A DNA stretch of 64,000 bases, from positions 248,001 through 312,000 of the forward strand of contig NZ_CP015453.1 in assembly GCF_003096095.1 (NCBI RefSeq). The letters run 5' to 3'. Positions 39,001 through 49,724 of the stretch are shown one piece after another. The notes under the pieces were generated by a model that worked only from the letters and a program-made list of their open reading frames with translations, was not told the origin of the DNA and ran no database searches. Position 1 is the stretch's first letter, and the number at the start of each line of letters is the position of its first letter. The translations under genes and the position numbers were made by a program. The stretch comes from Dietzia psychralcaliphila. GTDB lineage: Bacteria > Actinomycetota > Actinomycetes > Mycobacteriales > Mycobacteriaceae.

Positions 39001-40332
39001 TCACCCGTAACGCAGTGACCCCCGCACGTCCCCACACTCCGCGCCGAGCGCCATGTCGGCGATCCGGCCCGAGGCGCGCAGCTCGGTCAGCCTCGGGGCG
39101 ACCCGGTCGCGCAGGGCCCACGGGTCGATCGTATTGACGTAGATCCCGGTGGCGCCCTCGAACCCTGCGGGGTTCGAGATCCGCCACTTGAGCACGATCC
39201 GCCAGGGCATCGCCGCGCCGACCCCCGGCGGCCGGCTGTGCCACTCCTCGTTGGACGGCACCAGGGGGCCCGTGGCGGCATGGCAGGCGTGCAGTAGATC
39301 GGAGATTCCGCGGAGCTCGTCCGGGGAGTGCTCCCACGGCTCGCTCGCCGGGGATCGCGAGTAGATGACGAGGGCGGGATAGCGGTGCCCCACCCCGACC
39401 ACCGCCACCGCGTGCTCGTTGGCCGCCAGCACCAACCCCTCCAAGGCCGCGTGGTCCACGCCGAGGGTGTTGTAGAGGTCCGGCTCCCGGGAGAGGGCGG
39501 CCACCTCGCGGCCGGTCTTCGCCGGGACCTCATCGATCGCCACGAGCTGCTTGTGCAGGTGCGCGAACGACGCGCCCGCGGGCTGCAGCCAGTTCTGGAA
39601 CACGGACACGTACCGGGCGTGGGGGTTGTCGCGGTACAGGCTCCGCATGGCGCGGACGGTGAAGGCGATGAACTGTTCGTGTTCATCCGGGTCGAGCGCG
39701 CCGGAGGAGGCGTGACGGTCGGTTCTGGTGGCGCCGTCGGTGAGGTGGCGGCGCGCCACCACGACGTCGTGGCAGCCGCCGAAGAAGCTCTCCGAGTGGG
39801 CGACCAGGTCCTCGGTCGACATGGAGTCGACGCCCGCGGGATCCCCCTGCGAGGCGGCGATCCGGGTGCGGACCAGCGCTCGGACGTGGTCGACGCCGGC
39901 CTCGGAACGGAGGTAGGTGGTCTGGTGCGCGGACGCCCGGGCGGAGATCTCGTAGCCGTGGACCGCCTTCCAGTAGTCCAGCGAGACGATCTCGAAGAGG
40001 TTGCCGAAGAGCCGGAACTCGGGAGTCGTGAGGTCGAGCTCTCGCGCGGCCACCTGGTCCAGCGTCGTCCAGGTGTCGCCGTCGCGGACCAGACGCGACT
40101 TCTCCGGGGTGGTCTCGCGCAGGCGGGACACGCAGAACGCGCAGTGCGCCTCCGGGCCGGTCGGATCCACCGCTGAGATATGGCCGGGGGAATGGTCGAG
40201 GGGGCGGTTGCCGCGGCCGGGCACCGTCCAGACCTCGGTTCCGGTGAAGGGGTTGATCTGCTTGACGGTCCCGTCCGCCATCCGGCGCAGCGGCCGGTGA
40301 CGGGGAGACGGGTCGTCGGGCGTGGTGGTCAC
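39001..40332 (-). CDS. DUF4921 family protein (GalT/HIT-like)
   Basis: A 443-residue protein, GTG start at 40332. It resembles galactose-1-phosphate uridylyltransferases and other HIT-superfamily nucleotidyltransferases: QINPFTGTEVWTVPGR near the N-terminus, a zinc-like CAFC pair, and SFAHLHKQLVAID with the H-x-H of the nucleotide-binding site. The natural substrate is not established. It stands alone, convergent to the glutaredoxin-like gene. Confidence 0.78.
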   Translation of the reverse strand: MTTTPDDPSPRHRPLRRMADGTVKQINPFTGTEVWTVPGRGNRPLDHSPGHISAVDPTGPEAHCAFCVSRLRETTPEKSRLVRDGDTWTTLDQVAARELDLTTPEFRLFGNLFEIVSLDYWKAVHGYEISARASAHQTTYLRSEAGVDHVRALVRTRIAASQGDPAGVDSMSTEDLVAHSESFFGGCHDVVVARRHLTDGATRTDRHASSGALDPDEHEQFIAFTVRAMRSLYRDNPHARYVSVFQNWLQPAGASFAHLHKQLVAIDEVPAKTGREVAALSREPDLYNTLGVDHAALEGLVLAANEHAVAVVGVGHRYPALVIYSRSPASEPWEHSPDELRGISDLLHACHAATGPLVPSNEEWHSRPPGVGAAMPWRIVLKWRISNPAGFEGATGIYVNTIDPWALRDRVAPRLTELRASGRIADMALGAECGDVRGSLRYG

Positions 40333-40404
40333 CCGGCGAGCCTAGGTGGCCGGGGGGAAACATCTGACGACGACGAGATGAGTTTTCCGCCGCACCGGTG
40401 GAAC

Positions 40405-40420
40405 TGTGATGGAAGTAACA
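40405..40420. promoter_or_regulatory. Weak CRP/GlxR-like site upstream of the repeat surface protein
   Basis: TGTGATGGAAGTAACA fits TGTGA-N6-TCACA with one mismatch (TAACA). It is about 100 bases upstream of the ATG at 40511. Confidence 0.35.
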
Positions 40421-40510
40421 CTATCCTGAGTTTTCACGATGTGCATATCAGGCAGGGGGATCGGTGCTAGCGATCCCGTGTGGGCACACCGACCAGATTG
40501 AGGATCGACA

Positions 40511-42010
40511 ATGACATCGAAGCGAGCACTTCATATCCGTGCGGCGGCCGTCGCCGGCGCGGCTCTACTCGCCGCGGCCGGCACCCCGGCTGTCGCCAAC
40601 GCCCAGACAGGCTCTGTCGACGCCGGACTCGGACTGAACCTCGAGCTGCTGCTGGGCTCGGCAGGATCGGGCGACGGCGGGTCCCTCGACAACGGTTCGT
40701 TGGAGCCCGGTTCACTGGAGCCCGGTTCCCTCGATCCCGGCTCCCTCGGCCAGGGTTCTCTGGAGGGTTCGCTCGAGCCGGGTTCTCTCGATCCCGGGTC
40801 GCTGGAGCCCGGTTCCCTCGAGCCCGGTTCGCTCGCTCCGCTGTCGGCGGGGTCTGACGCCGGGTCCCTCGAGCCCGGTTCTCTCGAGCCCGGTTCGTTG
40901 GAGGGTTCGCTGGAGCCCGGTTCCCTCGAGCCCGGTTCCCTCGAGGGTTCGCTGGAGCCCGGTTCACTGGATCCGTTGTCCGCCGGTTCGGACGAGGGGT
41001 CGCTGGAGGGTTCGCTGGAGCCCGGATCCGCTGAGGGTGGATCGCTCGTGGCGCTGACCGTGTTGCTGGCGCTCGGTTCCTCGGGTTCCGAGGCGGGCGA
41101 GGGCTCGCTCGAGCCCGGTTCGCTCGCTCCGCTGTCGGCGGGGTCTGACGCCGGTTCCGATGAAGGTTCGTTGGAGGGCTCCCTGGAGCCGGGTTCGCTG
41201 GATCCGTTGTCGGCGGGGTCTGACGCCGGGTCTGACGAGGGTTCGTTGGAGGGCTCGCTCGAGCCGGGTTCGCTCGCTCCGCTGTCGGCCGGGTCCGATG
41301 CCGGTTCTGACGAGGGTTCGTTGGAGGGCTCCCTGGAGCCGGGTTCGCTGGATCCGTTGTCGGCGGGGTCTGATGCAGGGTCCGATATGGGTTCGATCGA
41401 ACCCGGATCCTTGGCACTGGGTTCACTTCCGCTCGCGTCGGTCGCTGGTTCCCTCGCGCCGCTGTCGGTGGGATCTGACGCCGGTTCGGAGGACGGCTCG
41501 TTGGAGGGTTCGCTCGAGCCGGGTTCGCTGGATCCGCTGTCGGCCGGGTCCGATGCCGGGTCTGACGAGGGTTCGCTGGAGGGGTCGCTCCCGATGGGCT
41601 CCCTGGAGCCGGGTTCGGCGGAGGGATCTCTCGCGCCCCTCGGATCGCTCACCGCGTCCCTCGCCCCCGCCGGTTCGCTCGGTTCGGCCGTCGGTTCGCT
41701 GCCGATCCTGCTCCCGGTGGTCCTCATCGGCGGCTCGATCGCCGCAGCCCCGATGATCCAACAGTCGGTCGCCGACCTCGGCCTGGTCCTACCTCCCCTG
41801 CCCGGGATGCCGGTCGCGCCCGTTGCGGTTCCCGAGGCTCCGCCGGCTCCGGGTCCGGTCACGCCCAACGGCCGTGGTGGCGAACCGGGCGCACAGGGCG
41901 CGGTTGCGGTCGCGGCCAATGCGGCCGTCGTCACGACGGGTTCGCTCGGCGACTACGAGCTGGGGTTGCCGGACGGCGTCACCCTGCCCCCGTTGCCCTT
42001 CATCCGGTGA
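40511..42010 (+). CDS. Large GSL-repeat surface protein
   Basis: A 499-residue protein. A signal peptide (about 1-31, cut after AVANA) is followed by about 330 residues made of GSLEPGSL, GSLDPGSL and GSLEGSL steps and longer LSAGSDAGSDEG units. Three copies of a 25-residue unit, plus part of a fourth, occupy about 204-295, alternating SLAPL and SLDPL. The repeat region is rich in Gly, Ser, Leu, Glu and Asp with no aromatic residues or Cys. A hydrophobic helix (about 396-414, ILLPVVLIGGSIAAA) and a Pro-rich part with LVLPPLPGMPVAP and PGPVTPNGRG follow, then an Ala-rich end finishing LPPLPFIR. I recognise no named family. It probably sits at the cell surface, anchored by the helix. The C-terminal module recurs at 61827. 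Confidence 0.78.
   Translation: MTSKRALHIRAAAVAGAALLAAAGTPAVANAQTGSVDAGLGLNLELLLGSAGSGDGGSLDNGSLEPGSLEPGSLDPGSLGQGSLEGSLEPGSLDPGSLEPGSLEPGSLAPLSAGSDAGSLEPGSLEPGSLEGSLEPGSLEPGSLEGSLEPGSLDPLSAGSDEGSLEGSLEPGSAEGGSLVALTVLLALGSSGSEAGEGSLEPGSLAPLSAGSDAGSDEGSLEGSLEPGSLDPLSAGSDAGSDEGSLEGSLEPGSLAPLSAGSDAGSDEGSLEGSLEPGSLDPLSAGSDAGSDMGSIEPGSLALGSLPLASVAGSLAPLSVGSDAGSEDGSLEGSLEPGSLDPLSAGSDAGSDEGSLEGSLPMGSLEPGSAEGSLAPLGSLTASLAPAGSLGSAVGSLPILLPVVLIGGSIAAAPMIQQSVADLGLVLPPLPGMPVAPVAVPEAPPAPGPVTPNGRGGEPGAQGAVAVAANAAVVTTGSLGDYELGLPDGVTLPPLPFIR
40690..41640. repeat. GSL coding repeats, including 75-bp higher-order units
   Basis: Short 12- and 15-bp units (GAGCCCGGTTC type) recur throughout. Between 41120 and about 41390 the period is 75 bp (units at 41120, 41195, 41270, 41345), with units one and three nearly alike and two and four nearly alike, giving a 150-bp super-unit. 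A further related block follows at about 41450-41580. Confidence 0.9.
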
Positions 42011-42021
42011 TCTGACACCAC

Positions 42022-42062
42022 AACCGCCCCGCTCCGAGTGACCCACTCGGAGCGGGGCGGTT
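42022..42062 (+). terminator. Terminator with 19-bp stem
   Basis: AACCGCCCCGCTCCGAGT pairs exactly with 42045-42062, with a further G-C pair at the loop. It starts 12 bases after the repeat-protein stop. Confidence 0.92.
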
Positions 42063-42092
42063 GCCATTTCGGGGCCGAGAGATCCCGATTCC

Positions 42093-42106
42093 TGAGAGAA
42101 ATCTCA
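42093..42106. promoter_or_regulatory. Small inverted repeat upstream of gltB
   Basis: TGAGA-GAAA-TCTCA, about 170 bases upstream of gltB. A TATTAT element at 42183-42188 in an AT-rich stretch is the best -10 candidate. No clear nitrogen-regulator box is seen. Confidence 0.3.
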
Positions 42107-42271
42107 CAAGGTGGAATCCGTGTCCCACGTCGGCTGGTGTCGATTGACGAAACCCAATTGTGCGGCTACCCCCTTTTCCCCATATTATTTCCGGGCCAGT
42201 GCACTTCGGTGTTCTGAGTGCGGGTGCTCCAGCCACCACGGAGTCCGCCCGTCGACAAAGAAGGCGAGCAG

Positions 42272-45200
42272 ATGATGACGACTCCCGGCCCCAGAGGCCT
42301 GTACCGCCCTGAATATGAACACGACGCCTGCGGTGTCGCGTTCGTCGTGGACATGTACGGACGTCAGTCCCGGGACATCGTCGAGAAGGCGATCGCCGCG
42401 CTCGTGAACCTCGAGCACCGGGGCGCCGTCGGCGCCGAGGCCAACACCGGTGACGGCACGGGTTTGATGATCCAGGTACCGGATCGGTTCTTCCGCGAGG
42501 TGATGCGTGAGGAGCAGAACCTGGAACTGCCCGAGGCCGGTGCGTACGCGACCGGCCTTTGTTTTCTCCCCCAGTCACGGATGCTGGCGATGGACGCCAA
42601 GCGGATGGTGGAGCGGATCGCCGCCGAGCAGGGCGTCACGGTTGTCGGATGGCGTGAGGTCCCGGTCGACGATTCGACCGTCGGAGCGATCTCCCGCGAC
42701 GCGCAGCCCACCATCCACCAGATCTTCGTCAAGGCCGCGGGTGTCGACGGCGCTCTGCTCACGGAGCTCGCGCTCGAGCGCAAGTGCTTCGTGGTCCGCA
42801 AGCGGTGCGAGCACGAACTGGGATCCAAGGGGCCCGGTAAGGGCGACCTGGGCTCGGAGACCGTGTACTTCCCGTCACTGAGCCCCCGGACGTTCGTCTA
42901 CAAGGGTATGCTCACGGAGAAGCAGCTCCCCGCGTTCTACCTGGACCTGCAGGACGAGCGTGTCGAGTCCGCCCTGGGCATCGTCCACTCCCGCTTCTCC
43001 ACCAACACCTTCCCGGCGTGGCCGCTCGCGCATCCGTTCCGCTACGTCGCGCACAACGGTGAGATCAACACCGCCCGCGGCAACGAGAACTGGATGCGGG
43101 CCCGCGAGGCGCTCATGTCCAGCGAACACATCGAGGACCTGTCGGCGGCGTTGCCCATCTGCACCCCCGGCGGATCGGACACCGCGCGGTTCGACGAGGC
43201 GCTCGAGCTGCTGACCCTGGCGGGCCGGACCCTGCCGCACGCCGTGATGATGATGGTGCCCGAAGCCTGGGAGCGCCACGAGACGATGGACCCCGCCAAG
43301 CGGGCGTTCTACGAGTACCACGCCTCGCTGATGGAGGCCTGGGACGGTCCGGCGTCGATCACCTTCACCGACGGCACCGTGATCGGTGCGGTCCTCGACC
43401 GCAACGGCCTGCGCCCCTCCCGGATCTGGGTCACCGACGACGGTCTCGTCGTGATGGCCTCCGAGGTCGGCGTCCTGGACATCCCGCAGGACAAGGTCGT
43501 CACCAAGACCCGCCTGCGGCCCGGCCGCATGTTCCTCGTCGACACCGCCGCGGGGCGGATCATCGACGACCAGGAGATCAAGGAGCAGCTCGCCGCGGAG
43601 CACCCCTACCAGCAGTGGATCGACGAGGGCATCGTCCGTCTCGGGGACCTGCCGCAGATCAGCCATGAGATCATGAGCCACGAGCGTGTGGTGTTGCGCC
43701 AGCGCGTCTTCGGCTTCACCGAGGAGGAGCTCCGCATCCTCGTCTCCCCGATGGCCGGGGCCGGGGCCGAGGCGACCGGGTCCATGGGCACAGACACCCC
43801 GCTGCCCGTGCTGTCTCAGCGGGCCCGGATGCTGTTCGACTACTTCGCCCAGCGATTCGCGCAGGTCACCAACCCGCCCCTCGACGCCATCCGCGAGGAA
43901 CTCGTCACCAGCTACGGCGTGACGCTCGGACCCGAGGGCGATCTCATCAACCCCGGCCCGGACTCGTGCCGTCAGATCAAGCTCGACAACCCGATCCTGG
44001 GCAACTCCGAACTCGCCACCCTCATGGCGGCGGGCGAGTCCCGCCCGGGACTGCGTGCGGTGACCGTCCGCGGCCTGTACAACGTGGCCCACGGCGGACG
44101 AGGCCTGCGCATCGCCCTGGACCGGATCCGCCGCGAGGTCTCCGAGGCGATCGAGGACGGCGCCTCCGTCATCGTGCTCTCGGACCGCGAGTCCGACGAG
44201 CGCAACGCACCCATCCCGTCGCTGCTGCTGACCTCCGCCGTGCACCACCACCTGGTCCGCGAGAAGACCCGCACCCGCGTGAGTCTGGTGGTGGAGTCGG
44301 GCGACGCCCGCGAGGTGCACCACATGGCGGTGCTGTTCGGCTACGGTGCCAACGCCATCAACCCCTACATGGCGTTCGAATCGATCGACGAGCTCGTCAA
44401 GTCGGGCGACCTCACCGGGATCGACACGGTCGAGGCCTGCGCCAACTACCGCAAGGCGGCCGCCAAGGGCGTGCTCAAGGTGATGTCCAAGATGGGCATC
44501 TCCACTCTCGCCTCCTACACGGGTGCCCAGCTGTTCGACGTCACCGGTCTGTCGCAGGAGCTGTGCGACGAGTACTTCACCGGCTCCGTCAGCCCGATCG
44601 ACGGGATCGGGCTCGACGAGATCGCCGAGGACGTGGCGCTGCGGCACCGCTTCGCCTTCCTGCCCCGGCCCGAGGAGGCCGCGCACCGCGAGCTCGAGAT
44701 CGGTGGCGAGTACCAGTGGCGGCGCGAGGGCGAGTACCACCTGTTCAACCCGGACACGGTGTTCAAGCTCCAGCACTCCACCCGCTCCGGCCGCTACGAG
44801 ATCTTCAAGGAGTACTCGCGGCTCGTCGACGACCAGTCGGAGCGTCTCGCCACGCTGCGCGGCCTGTTCGAGCTCAAGAGCAACCGCCCGCCGGTGCCGA
44901 TCGATGAGGTCGAGCCGGTGTCGGAGATCGTCAAGCGGTTCTCCACCGGCGCGATGAGCTACGGCTCCATCTCCGCGGAGGCGCACGAGACCATCGCGAT
45001 CGCCATGAACCGGCTGCACGCCAGGTCCAACTCGGGGGAGGGCGGCGAGTCGATCGCCAGGTTCACCCCCGACCCCAACGGGGACTGGCGCCGGTCGGCC
45101 ATCAAGCAGGTCGCCTCCGGCCGGTTCGGCGTGACCAGTAACTACCTGAGCAACTGCACCGACATCCAGATCAAGATGGCCCAGGGCGCCAAGCCGGGCG

Positions 45201-46873
45201 AGGGCGGCCAGCTGCCGCCGGGCAAGGTGTACCCCTGGGTGGCCGAGGTTCGTGGGTCCACGCCGGGCGTCGGGCTGATCTCGCCCCCGCCGCACCACGA
45301 CATCTACTCGATCGAGGACCTGGCGCAGCTCATCTACGACCTGAAGAACGCCAACCCCGAGGCGAGGATCCACGTCAAGCTCGTCGCAGAGCAGGGCGTG
45401 GGGACCGTCGCGACCGGCGTGTCCAAGACGCACGCCGACGTGGTGCTGATCTCGGGCCACGACGGCGGTACCGGCGCCTCGCCGCTGACCTCGCTCAAGC
45501 ACGCCGGTGGCCCCTGGGAGCTGGGCCTCGCCGAGACCCAGCAGACCCTGCTGGTCAACGGCCTGCGCGACCGGATCGTCGTACAGGTCGACGGTCAGCT
45601 CAAGACGGGCCGCGACGTGATGGTGGCGGCGCTGCTCGGCGGCGAGGAGTTCGGTTTCGCCACCGCCCCCCTCGTCGTGGCCGGCTGCGTCATGATGCGC
45701 GTCTGCCACCTCGACACCTGCCCGGTGGGTGTGGCCACACAGAACCCGGTGCTGCGTGAGCGGTTCAACGGCAAGGCCGAGTACGTGGTGAACTTCATGG
45801 AGTTCATCGCGGAGGAGGTCCGCGAGTACCTCGCCGAGTTGGGCTTCCGGTCCCTCGACGAGGCGATCGGACACTCCGAGTGCCTGGACAAGTCGCGGGC
45901 CTTCGCACACAACAAGCGGGTGGCCAAGCTGGACCTGGAGCCGATCTTCGCCCAGGCGGACTCTCCCTTCATGCACCAGGACCTGCGCTGCACGAAGCAG
46001 CAGGACCACAAGTTGGAGGGCGTGCTGGACCGCACGCTCATCGACGACTTCCGGTCGGTGCTCGCCGACCCGTCGTCCGGACCGGGCACGGGGCAGTACC
46101 CGATCTGCAACGTCAACCGCTCTGTCGGCACCATGCTCAGCCACGAGATCTCCAAGGCGTACGGAGCTGCCGGACTGCCGGACGGGTCCATCGATCTGAC
46201 CTTCACCGGTTCGGCCGGGAACTCGTTCGGGGCGTTCCTCGCCTCAGGCGTGACCCAGCGTGTCTTCGGTGACGCCAACGACTACGTGGGCAAGGGACTG
46301 TCGGGCGGCCGGATCGTTGTCCGGCCCGCCCTGGACGCGGCTCCGGACTTCGTGGCGGCGAACAACATCATCGCGGGCAACGTGATCTGCTACGGCGCGA
46401 CCAGCGGCGAGATCTTCCTGCGGGGAATGGTGGGCGAGCGCTTCTGCGTCCGCAACTCCGGGGTCACCGCGGTGGTCGAGGGCGTGGGTGACCACGCCTG
46501 CGAATACATGACAGGTGGTCAGGTCGTGGTGCTCGGTTCCACCGGGCGCAACGTGGCCGCCGGAATGTCGGGCGGTGTCGCGTACTTCTACGACCCGCAC
46601 GGCGAGCTGCCGGTGAACCTCAACGACGAGCTCGTCGAGATCGAGGAACTGCTGACGGAGGACGTCGAGTTCCTGCACCGGATCGTCGAGAGGCACGCCA
46701 CCGAGACCGACTCGGCGCGGGCCCGGGAGATCCTGTCCGGTTGGGCACAGAACGTGAATCACTTCGCCAAGATCATGCCGCGCGACTACAAGCGCGTGCT
46801 GCTCGCCATCGAGCAGGCGGAGAAGGACGGACGCAACGTGGACGAGGCGATCATGGAGGCCGCAAATGGCTGA
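42272..46873 (+). CDS. gltB: Glutamate synthase large subunit GltB
   Basis: A 1533-residue NADPH-type glutamate synthase alpha subunit, converting glutamine and 2-oxoglutarate to two glutamates. The N-terminal amidotransferase begins with catalytic C20 (HDACGVAF) after a 19-residue propeptide. The FMN/2-oxoglutarate domain includes [28 protein letters not shown] and [12 protein letters not shown]. The 3Fe-4S Cys are in [19 protein letters not shown]. The GXGXG beta helix closes the chain ([30 protein letters not shown]). ATG 42272 follows AAGGCGAG; ATG 42275 is also possible. It overlaps gltD by 8 bases. Confidence 0.97.
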   Translation: MMTTPGPRGLYRPEYEHDACGVAFVVDMYGRQSRDIVEKAIAALVNLEHRGAVGAEANTGDGTGLMIQVPDRFFREVMREEQNLELPEAGAYATGLCFLPQSRMLAMDAKRMVERIAAEQGVTVVGWREVPVDDSTVGAISRDAQPTIHQIFVKAAGVDGALLTELALERKCFVVRKRCEHELGSKGPGKGDLGSETVYFPSLSPRTFVYKGMLTEKQLPAFYLDLQDERVESALGIVHSRFSTNTFPAWPLAHPFRYVAHNGEINTARGNENWMRAREALMSSEHIEDLSAALPICTPGGSDTARFDEALELLTLAGRTLPHAVMMMVPEAWERHETMDPAKRAFYEYHASLMEAWDGPASITFTDGTVIGAVLDRNGLRPSRIWVTDDGLVVMASEVGVLDIPQDKVVTKTRLRPGRMFLVDTAAGRIIDDQEIKEQLAAEHPYQQWIDEGIVRLGDLPQISHEIMSHERVVLRQRVFGFTEEELRILVSPMAGAGAEATGSMGTDTPLPVLSQRARMLFDYFAQRFAQVTNPPLDAIREELVTSYGVTLGPEGDLINPGPDSCRQIKLDNPILGNSELATLMAAGESRPGLRAVTVRGLYNVAHGGRGLRIALDRIRREVSEAIEDGASVIVLSDRESDERNAPIPSLLLTSAVHHHLVREKTRTRVSLVVESGDAREVHHMAVLFGYGANAINPYMAFESIDELVKSGDLTGIDTVEACANYRKAAAKGVLKVMSKMGISTLASYTGAQLFDVTGLSQELCDEYFTGSVSPIDGIGLDEIAEDVALRHRFAFLPRPEEAAHRELEIGGEYQWRREGEYHLFNPDTVFKLQHSTRSGRYEIFKEYSRLVDDQSERLATLRGLFELKSNRPPVPIDEVEPVSEIVKRFSTGAMSYGSISAEAHETIAIAMNRLHARSNSGEGGESIARFTPDPNGDWRRSAIKQVASGRFGVTSNYLSNCTDIQIKMAQGAKPGEGGQLPPGKVYPWVAEVRGSTPGVGLISPPPHHDIYSIEDLAQLIYDLKNANPEARIHVKLVAEQGVGTVATGVSKTHADVVLISGHDGGTGASPLTSLKHAGGPWELGLAETQQTLLVNGLRDRIVVQVDGQLKTGRDVMVAALLGGEEFGFATAPLVVAGCVMMRVCHLDTCPVGVATQNPVLRERFNGKAEYVVNFMEFIAEEVREYLAELGFRSLDEAIGHSECLDKSRAFAHNKRVAKLDLEPIFAQADSPFMHQDLRCTKQQDHKLEGVLDRTLIDDFRSVLADPSSGPGTGQYPICNVNRSVGTMLSHEISKAYGAAGLPDGSIDLTFTGSAGNSFGAFLASGVTQRVFGDANDYVGKGLSGGRIVVRPALDAAPDFVAANNIIAGNVICYGATSGEIFLRGMVGERFCVRNSGVTAVVEGVGDHACEYMTGGQVVVLGSTGRNVAAGMSGGVAYFYDPHGELPVNLNDELVEIEELLTEDVEFLHRIVERHATETDSARAREILSGWAQNVNHFAKIMPRDYKRVLLAIEQAEKDGRNVDEAIMEAANG

Positions 46874-48338
46874 CCCGAAGGGCTTTCTCAAGCACACCGA
46901 GCGCGAGCTCCCCGAGCGTCGTCCGGTGGATCTGCGGATCATGGACTGGAAGGAGGTCTACGAGTCGACGACCCTCCCGGAGAACGACCTGAAGACCCAG
47001 GCCAGTCGCTGCATGAGCTGCGGCGTCCCGTTCTGCCACCAGGGTTGCCCACTCGGCAACATCATCCCGGAGTGGAACGACCTCGTGCACCGGGGACAGT
47101 GGGACTCGGCGGTGGATCGCCTCCACGCGACCAACAACTTCCCCGAGTTCACCGGTCGGCTCTGCCCGGCCCCCTGCGAGGGTTCCTGCGTCCTGGGGAT
47201 CAACCAGCCGCCGGTGACGATCAAGCAGATCGAGGTGGAGATCGCCGAGAAGGCATGGGAGGACGGTCCCATGGATCCGGTGATCCCCTCGTTCCGCACC
47301 GGCCAGTCCGTCGCGATCGTGGGCTCCGGACCGGCCGGGTTGGCTGCCGCGCAGCAGCTCACGCGCGCCGGCCACTCGGTGACGGTCTTCGAGCGAGACG
47401 ACCGCATCGGTGGTCTGATGCGCTACGGGATCCCCGAGTTCAAGATGGAGAAGGAGATCATCGACCGCCGCCTCGCCCAGATGGAGGCGGAGGGCACGGT
47501 GTTCCGCGCGGGCGTCAACGTGGGCAAGGACATCACCGCATCGCAGTTGCGTAGCGAGTTCGACGCGGTCGTCCTCTGCGGCGGGGCCACCCTCCGCCGG
47601 GACCTCCCCGTTCCGGGTCGCGAGCTCGACGGGATCCACCAGGCGATGGACTACCTGCCCCTGGCCAACAAGGCCGCGGTGGGCGACCCGGTGGTCGACG
47701 CCGACGGACTGCCCGAGATCAACGCGCGCGATAAGCACGTCATCATCATCGGTGGCGGTGACACCGGCGCCGACTGTCTGGGAACGGCCACCCGCCAGGG
47801 CGCGAAGTCGATCAAGAGCTTCGAGATCATGCCCAGGCCACCGGCCACCCGTGCCGCCTCGACCCCGTGGCCGGTGTATCCGCTGATGTTCCGGACGGCG
47901 TCCGCGCACGAGGAGAACGGCGAACGGGTCTACAGCGTCTCCACCGCCGAGTTCCTCGGCGAGGGCGGCCACGTGACCGCGCTCAAGGGTTCCGAGGTCA
48001 AGATGGTCGACGGGCGGTTCGAGGCGGTGCCCGGCACCGATTTCGAGTACCCGGCGGACCTGGTCCTCCTGGCGATGGGGTTCACGGGCGCGCAGAAGAC
48101 CGGATTGTGCTCCGACCTGGGAGTGGACTTCAGCGACCGGGGGAACGTGGACCGGGACGGCACCTACGCGACCAACGTCGACGGGGTGTTCGTCGCCGGC
48201 GACATGGGACGCGGCCAGTCCCTCATCGTGTGGGCGATCGCCGAGGGGCGCGCGGCGGCGGCCTCTGTCGACCGCTTCCTCATGGGGGAGACGGCACTCC
48301 CCGCTCCCGTCCGGCCCACGGACGTCGCACAACGCTGA
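46866..48338 (+). CDS. gltD: Glutamate synthase small subunit GltD
   Basis: A 490-residue beta subunit that passes NADPH electrons through FAD and two 4Fe-4S centres to GltB. N-terminal Cys clusters are [18 protein letters not shown] and [27 protein letters not shown] binds [18 protein letters not shown] binds NADPH, and [19 protein letters not shown] closes the FAD site. Its start lies inside the end of gltB (8-base overlap), which fixes the start and couples translation. Confidence 0.97.
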   Translation: MADPKGFLKHTERELPERRPVDLRIMDWKEVYESTTLPENDLKTQASRCMSCGVPFCHQGCPLGNIIPEWNDLVHRGQWDSAVDRLHATNNFPEFTGRLCPAPCEGSCVLGINQPPVTIKQIEVEIAEKAWEDGPMDPVIPSFRTGQSVAIVGSGPAGLAAAQQLTRAGHSVTVFERDDRIGGLMRYGIPEFKMEKEIIDRRLAQMEAEGTVFRAGVNVGKDITASQLRSEFDAVVLCGGATLRRDLPVPGRELDGIHQAMDYLPLANKAAVGDPVVDADGLPEINARDKHVIIIGGGDTGADCLGTATRQGAKSIKSFEIMPRPPATRAASTPWPVYPLMFRTASAHEENGERVYSVSTAEFLGEGGHVTALKGSEVKMVDGRFEAVPGTDFEYPADLVLLAMGFTGAQKTGLCSDLGVDFSDRGNVDRDGTYATNVDGVFVAGDMGRGQSLIVWAIAEGRAAAASVDRFLMGETALPAPVRPTDVAQR

Positions 48339-48461
48339 CCAGGGGTGCGTGATCGAAGGGCGCGGACCGGGGCACGGCGGGGTATCGTACTGCCTTAATA
48401 CAACCTAAGATCTGGGGCGATACTCTCCAGGCCGCCCCGGCCGCCGTCACGGAAGGCACTC

Positions 48462-48821
48462 ATGGTCCGCCGTCGCCCCGCCGCCGTGATCGGTGCTGTG
48501 ATCGTCGCCCTGTGCCTGGCGTTCATGGTGATCGGCGGGTCCGTCGCGTCCGCCCAGGGGCCCGGTCCCGGCGCGAGGGTCGAGGTGACCGACCTGCCTG
48601 TGCTCAGCGAACTCCCCCCGCTGCCGGTGGAGGGGGACTCTCCCGAGGCGGAGGACGGCTCGGACTCGAACTCCCTGGGGATCTCCGGGGTGCAGACCGT
48701 CGCACTGGGGCTGGCCGCCGCGGCTCTCGTCGCCGGCGGGATGGGGCTGGCTCTGGTCACGCGGCGAGGTCGCGCAGTGCTCGCGGAGGATCAGGCGCGG
48801 CCCTCTGGTCCCGCCCCGTGA
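48462..48821 (+). CDS. Small secreted or membrane protein
   Basis: A 119-residue protein with an N-terminal signal or anchor (about 10-32, AVIVALCLAFMVIGG...SAQG) and a second hydrophobic helix near the C-terminus (about 78-100), then a short basic tail. The outer segment is acidic and carries LPVLSELPPLPVEGD, which recalls the LPPLP motif of the large GSL protein at 40511 and its relative at 61827. I recognise no family. It follows gltD by 123 bases. Confidence 0.65.
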   Translation: MVRRRPAAVIGAVIVALCLAFMVIGGSVASAQGPGPGARVEVTDLPVLSELPPLPVEGDSPEAEDGSDSNSLGISGVQTVALGLAAAALVAGGMGLALVTRRGRAVLAEDQARPSGPAP

Positions 48822-48846
48822 CGGTGCGGTCGATAGGCTCGGCGGT

Positions 48847-49146
48847 ATGAGCCGCCACATCGCAGGACGGGGACGGACCGCGCGGGTGACACCGCCGGTC
48901 GGTCCACCAGTAGACGACGTCGAGTGTGACCTGAGCAGCAAGCTCACACTGGGGCAGTTTCTCAAGCTGGCCTCGTTGCTCGATTCCGGGGCGGAGGCCA
49001 AGGACGCCGTCGCCGCGGGCGCGGTCAGCGTCAACGGCGAGGTGGACGTGCGTCGCGGCCGCGGACTGGTCGACGGTGACGTGGTGGCGTTCGGGGACCG
49101 CGCGGCTCGCGTGGTCGCCGGTGACGGGCAGGGGAGGCCTGAATGA
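48847..49146 (+). CDS. S4-domain RNA-binding protein
   Basis: A 99-residue protein with a small S4 RNA-binding domain: LTLGQFLKLASLLDSGAEAKDAVAAGAVSVNGEVD is the helix-helix-strand core, and LVDGDVVAFGDRAARVV closes it. It resembles YaaA-type S4 proteins that bind ribosomal or small RNA. Its stop overlaps the next start (ATGA), so the two are co-translated. Confidence 0.85.
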   Translation: MSRHIAGRGRTARVTPPVGPPVDDVECDLSSKLTLGQFLKLASLLDSGAEAKDAVAAGAVSVNGEVDVRRGRGLVDGDVVAFGDRAARVVAGDGQGRPE

Positions 49147-49697
49147 ACGAGATGACGTCCGGCGCCGTGCCGGCCCCGGTGGTGCTGCACGACGACGACC
49201 CGGGGGCCCGCCGTTATGCCGAGTGGCTGGCGGAGGAGTTCGACACCCGCAGCTCCCACCACGACTCCGTCGATCCCGCCGAGCTCGTGGTGGCCGGGAC
49301 GGTCGTCCTGGTGACGGGCATGCGTGCGGCTGGTGGTCTCGGTGGTTCCGGGTTCATCAAGGACAACTGGGAGGCGCTCGTGGAGGCCGGACGCCGGGTC
49401 GCCGTCGTCATGGTGGGTCCCACCCCGGTGACCGACGACGCCCGCATCGACTTGATGTCCAGCGAGTTCTCCGCCGACCAGCTCCGCGACCTCAAGCTGT
49501 TCCAGCTGCGTGGCGTGGTGACGCCTGACCAACTCGGGTTCCGGCAGCGGCTGGGCATCAAGACCGCTCTGGCGGCGCTGCGCCGCAAGCCCGACCTCAC
49601 CCCGGAGGAGGAGTCGATGCTCGAACTCGGCGGCCTGGACCTCACGGACCGTGTCTCACTCGGCCCGCTCCTGAGGTGGATCAGGCGCGAGGCCTGA
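49143..49697 (+). CDS. Flavodoxin-like domain protein
   Basis: A 184-residue protein with a flavodoxin-like layout: LHDDDPGARRYAEWLAEEF, VVLVTGMRAAGGLGGSGFIKDNWEAL and RVAVVMVGPTPVTDD. It suggests the HemG/flavodoxin_5 type, though the usual phosphate-binding loop is poorly conserved, so FMN binding is uncertain. The acidic and charged C-terminus (RRKPDLTPEEESMLE) is unusual. Translational overlap with the S4 gene suggests a shared job. Confidence 0.65.
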   Translation: MNEMTSGAVPAPVVLHDDDPGARRYAEWLAEEFDTRSSHHDSVDPAELVVAGTVVLVTGMRAAGGLGGSGFIKDNWEALVEAGRRVAVVMVGPTPVTDDARIDLMSSEFSADQLRDLKLFQLRGVVTPDQLGFRQRLGIKTALAALRRKPDLTPEEESMLELGGLDLTDRVSLGPLLRWIRREA

Positions 49698-49724
49698 ACC
49701 GTCCGGGGCGCGAGACCACCAGGG

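Noticed and set aside
40690-41640. CRISPR or satellite DNA in the GSL region
   Set aside because: The period follows codons and encodes a continuous protein frame.
40531-41934. Antisense repeat protein (Glu/Pro/Ser-rich) opposite the GSL gene
   Set aside because: The repeat makes several frames open. Only the plus strand has a signal peptide, ordered C-terminus and following terminator.
42875-46144. A very long open frame (over 1000 codons) on the minus strand opposite gltB
   Set aside because: It is an antisense frame made open by GC-rich third positions; the product has no recognisable motifs and gltB is certain on the other strand.
48393-48412. Iron-regulator (IdeR/DtxR) box near TTAATACAACCTAA upstream of the small protein at 48462
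   Set aside because: Only the right half fits the 19-bp box; no iron genes nearby.
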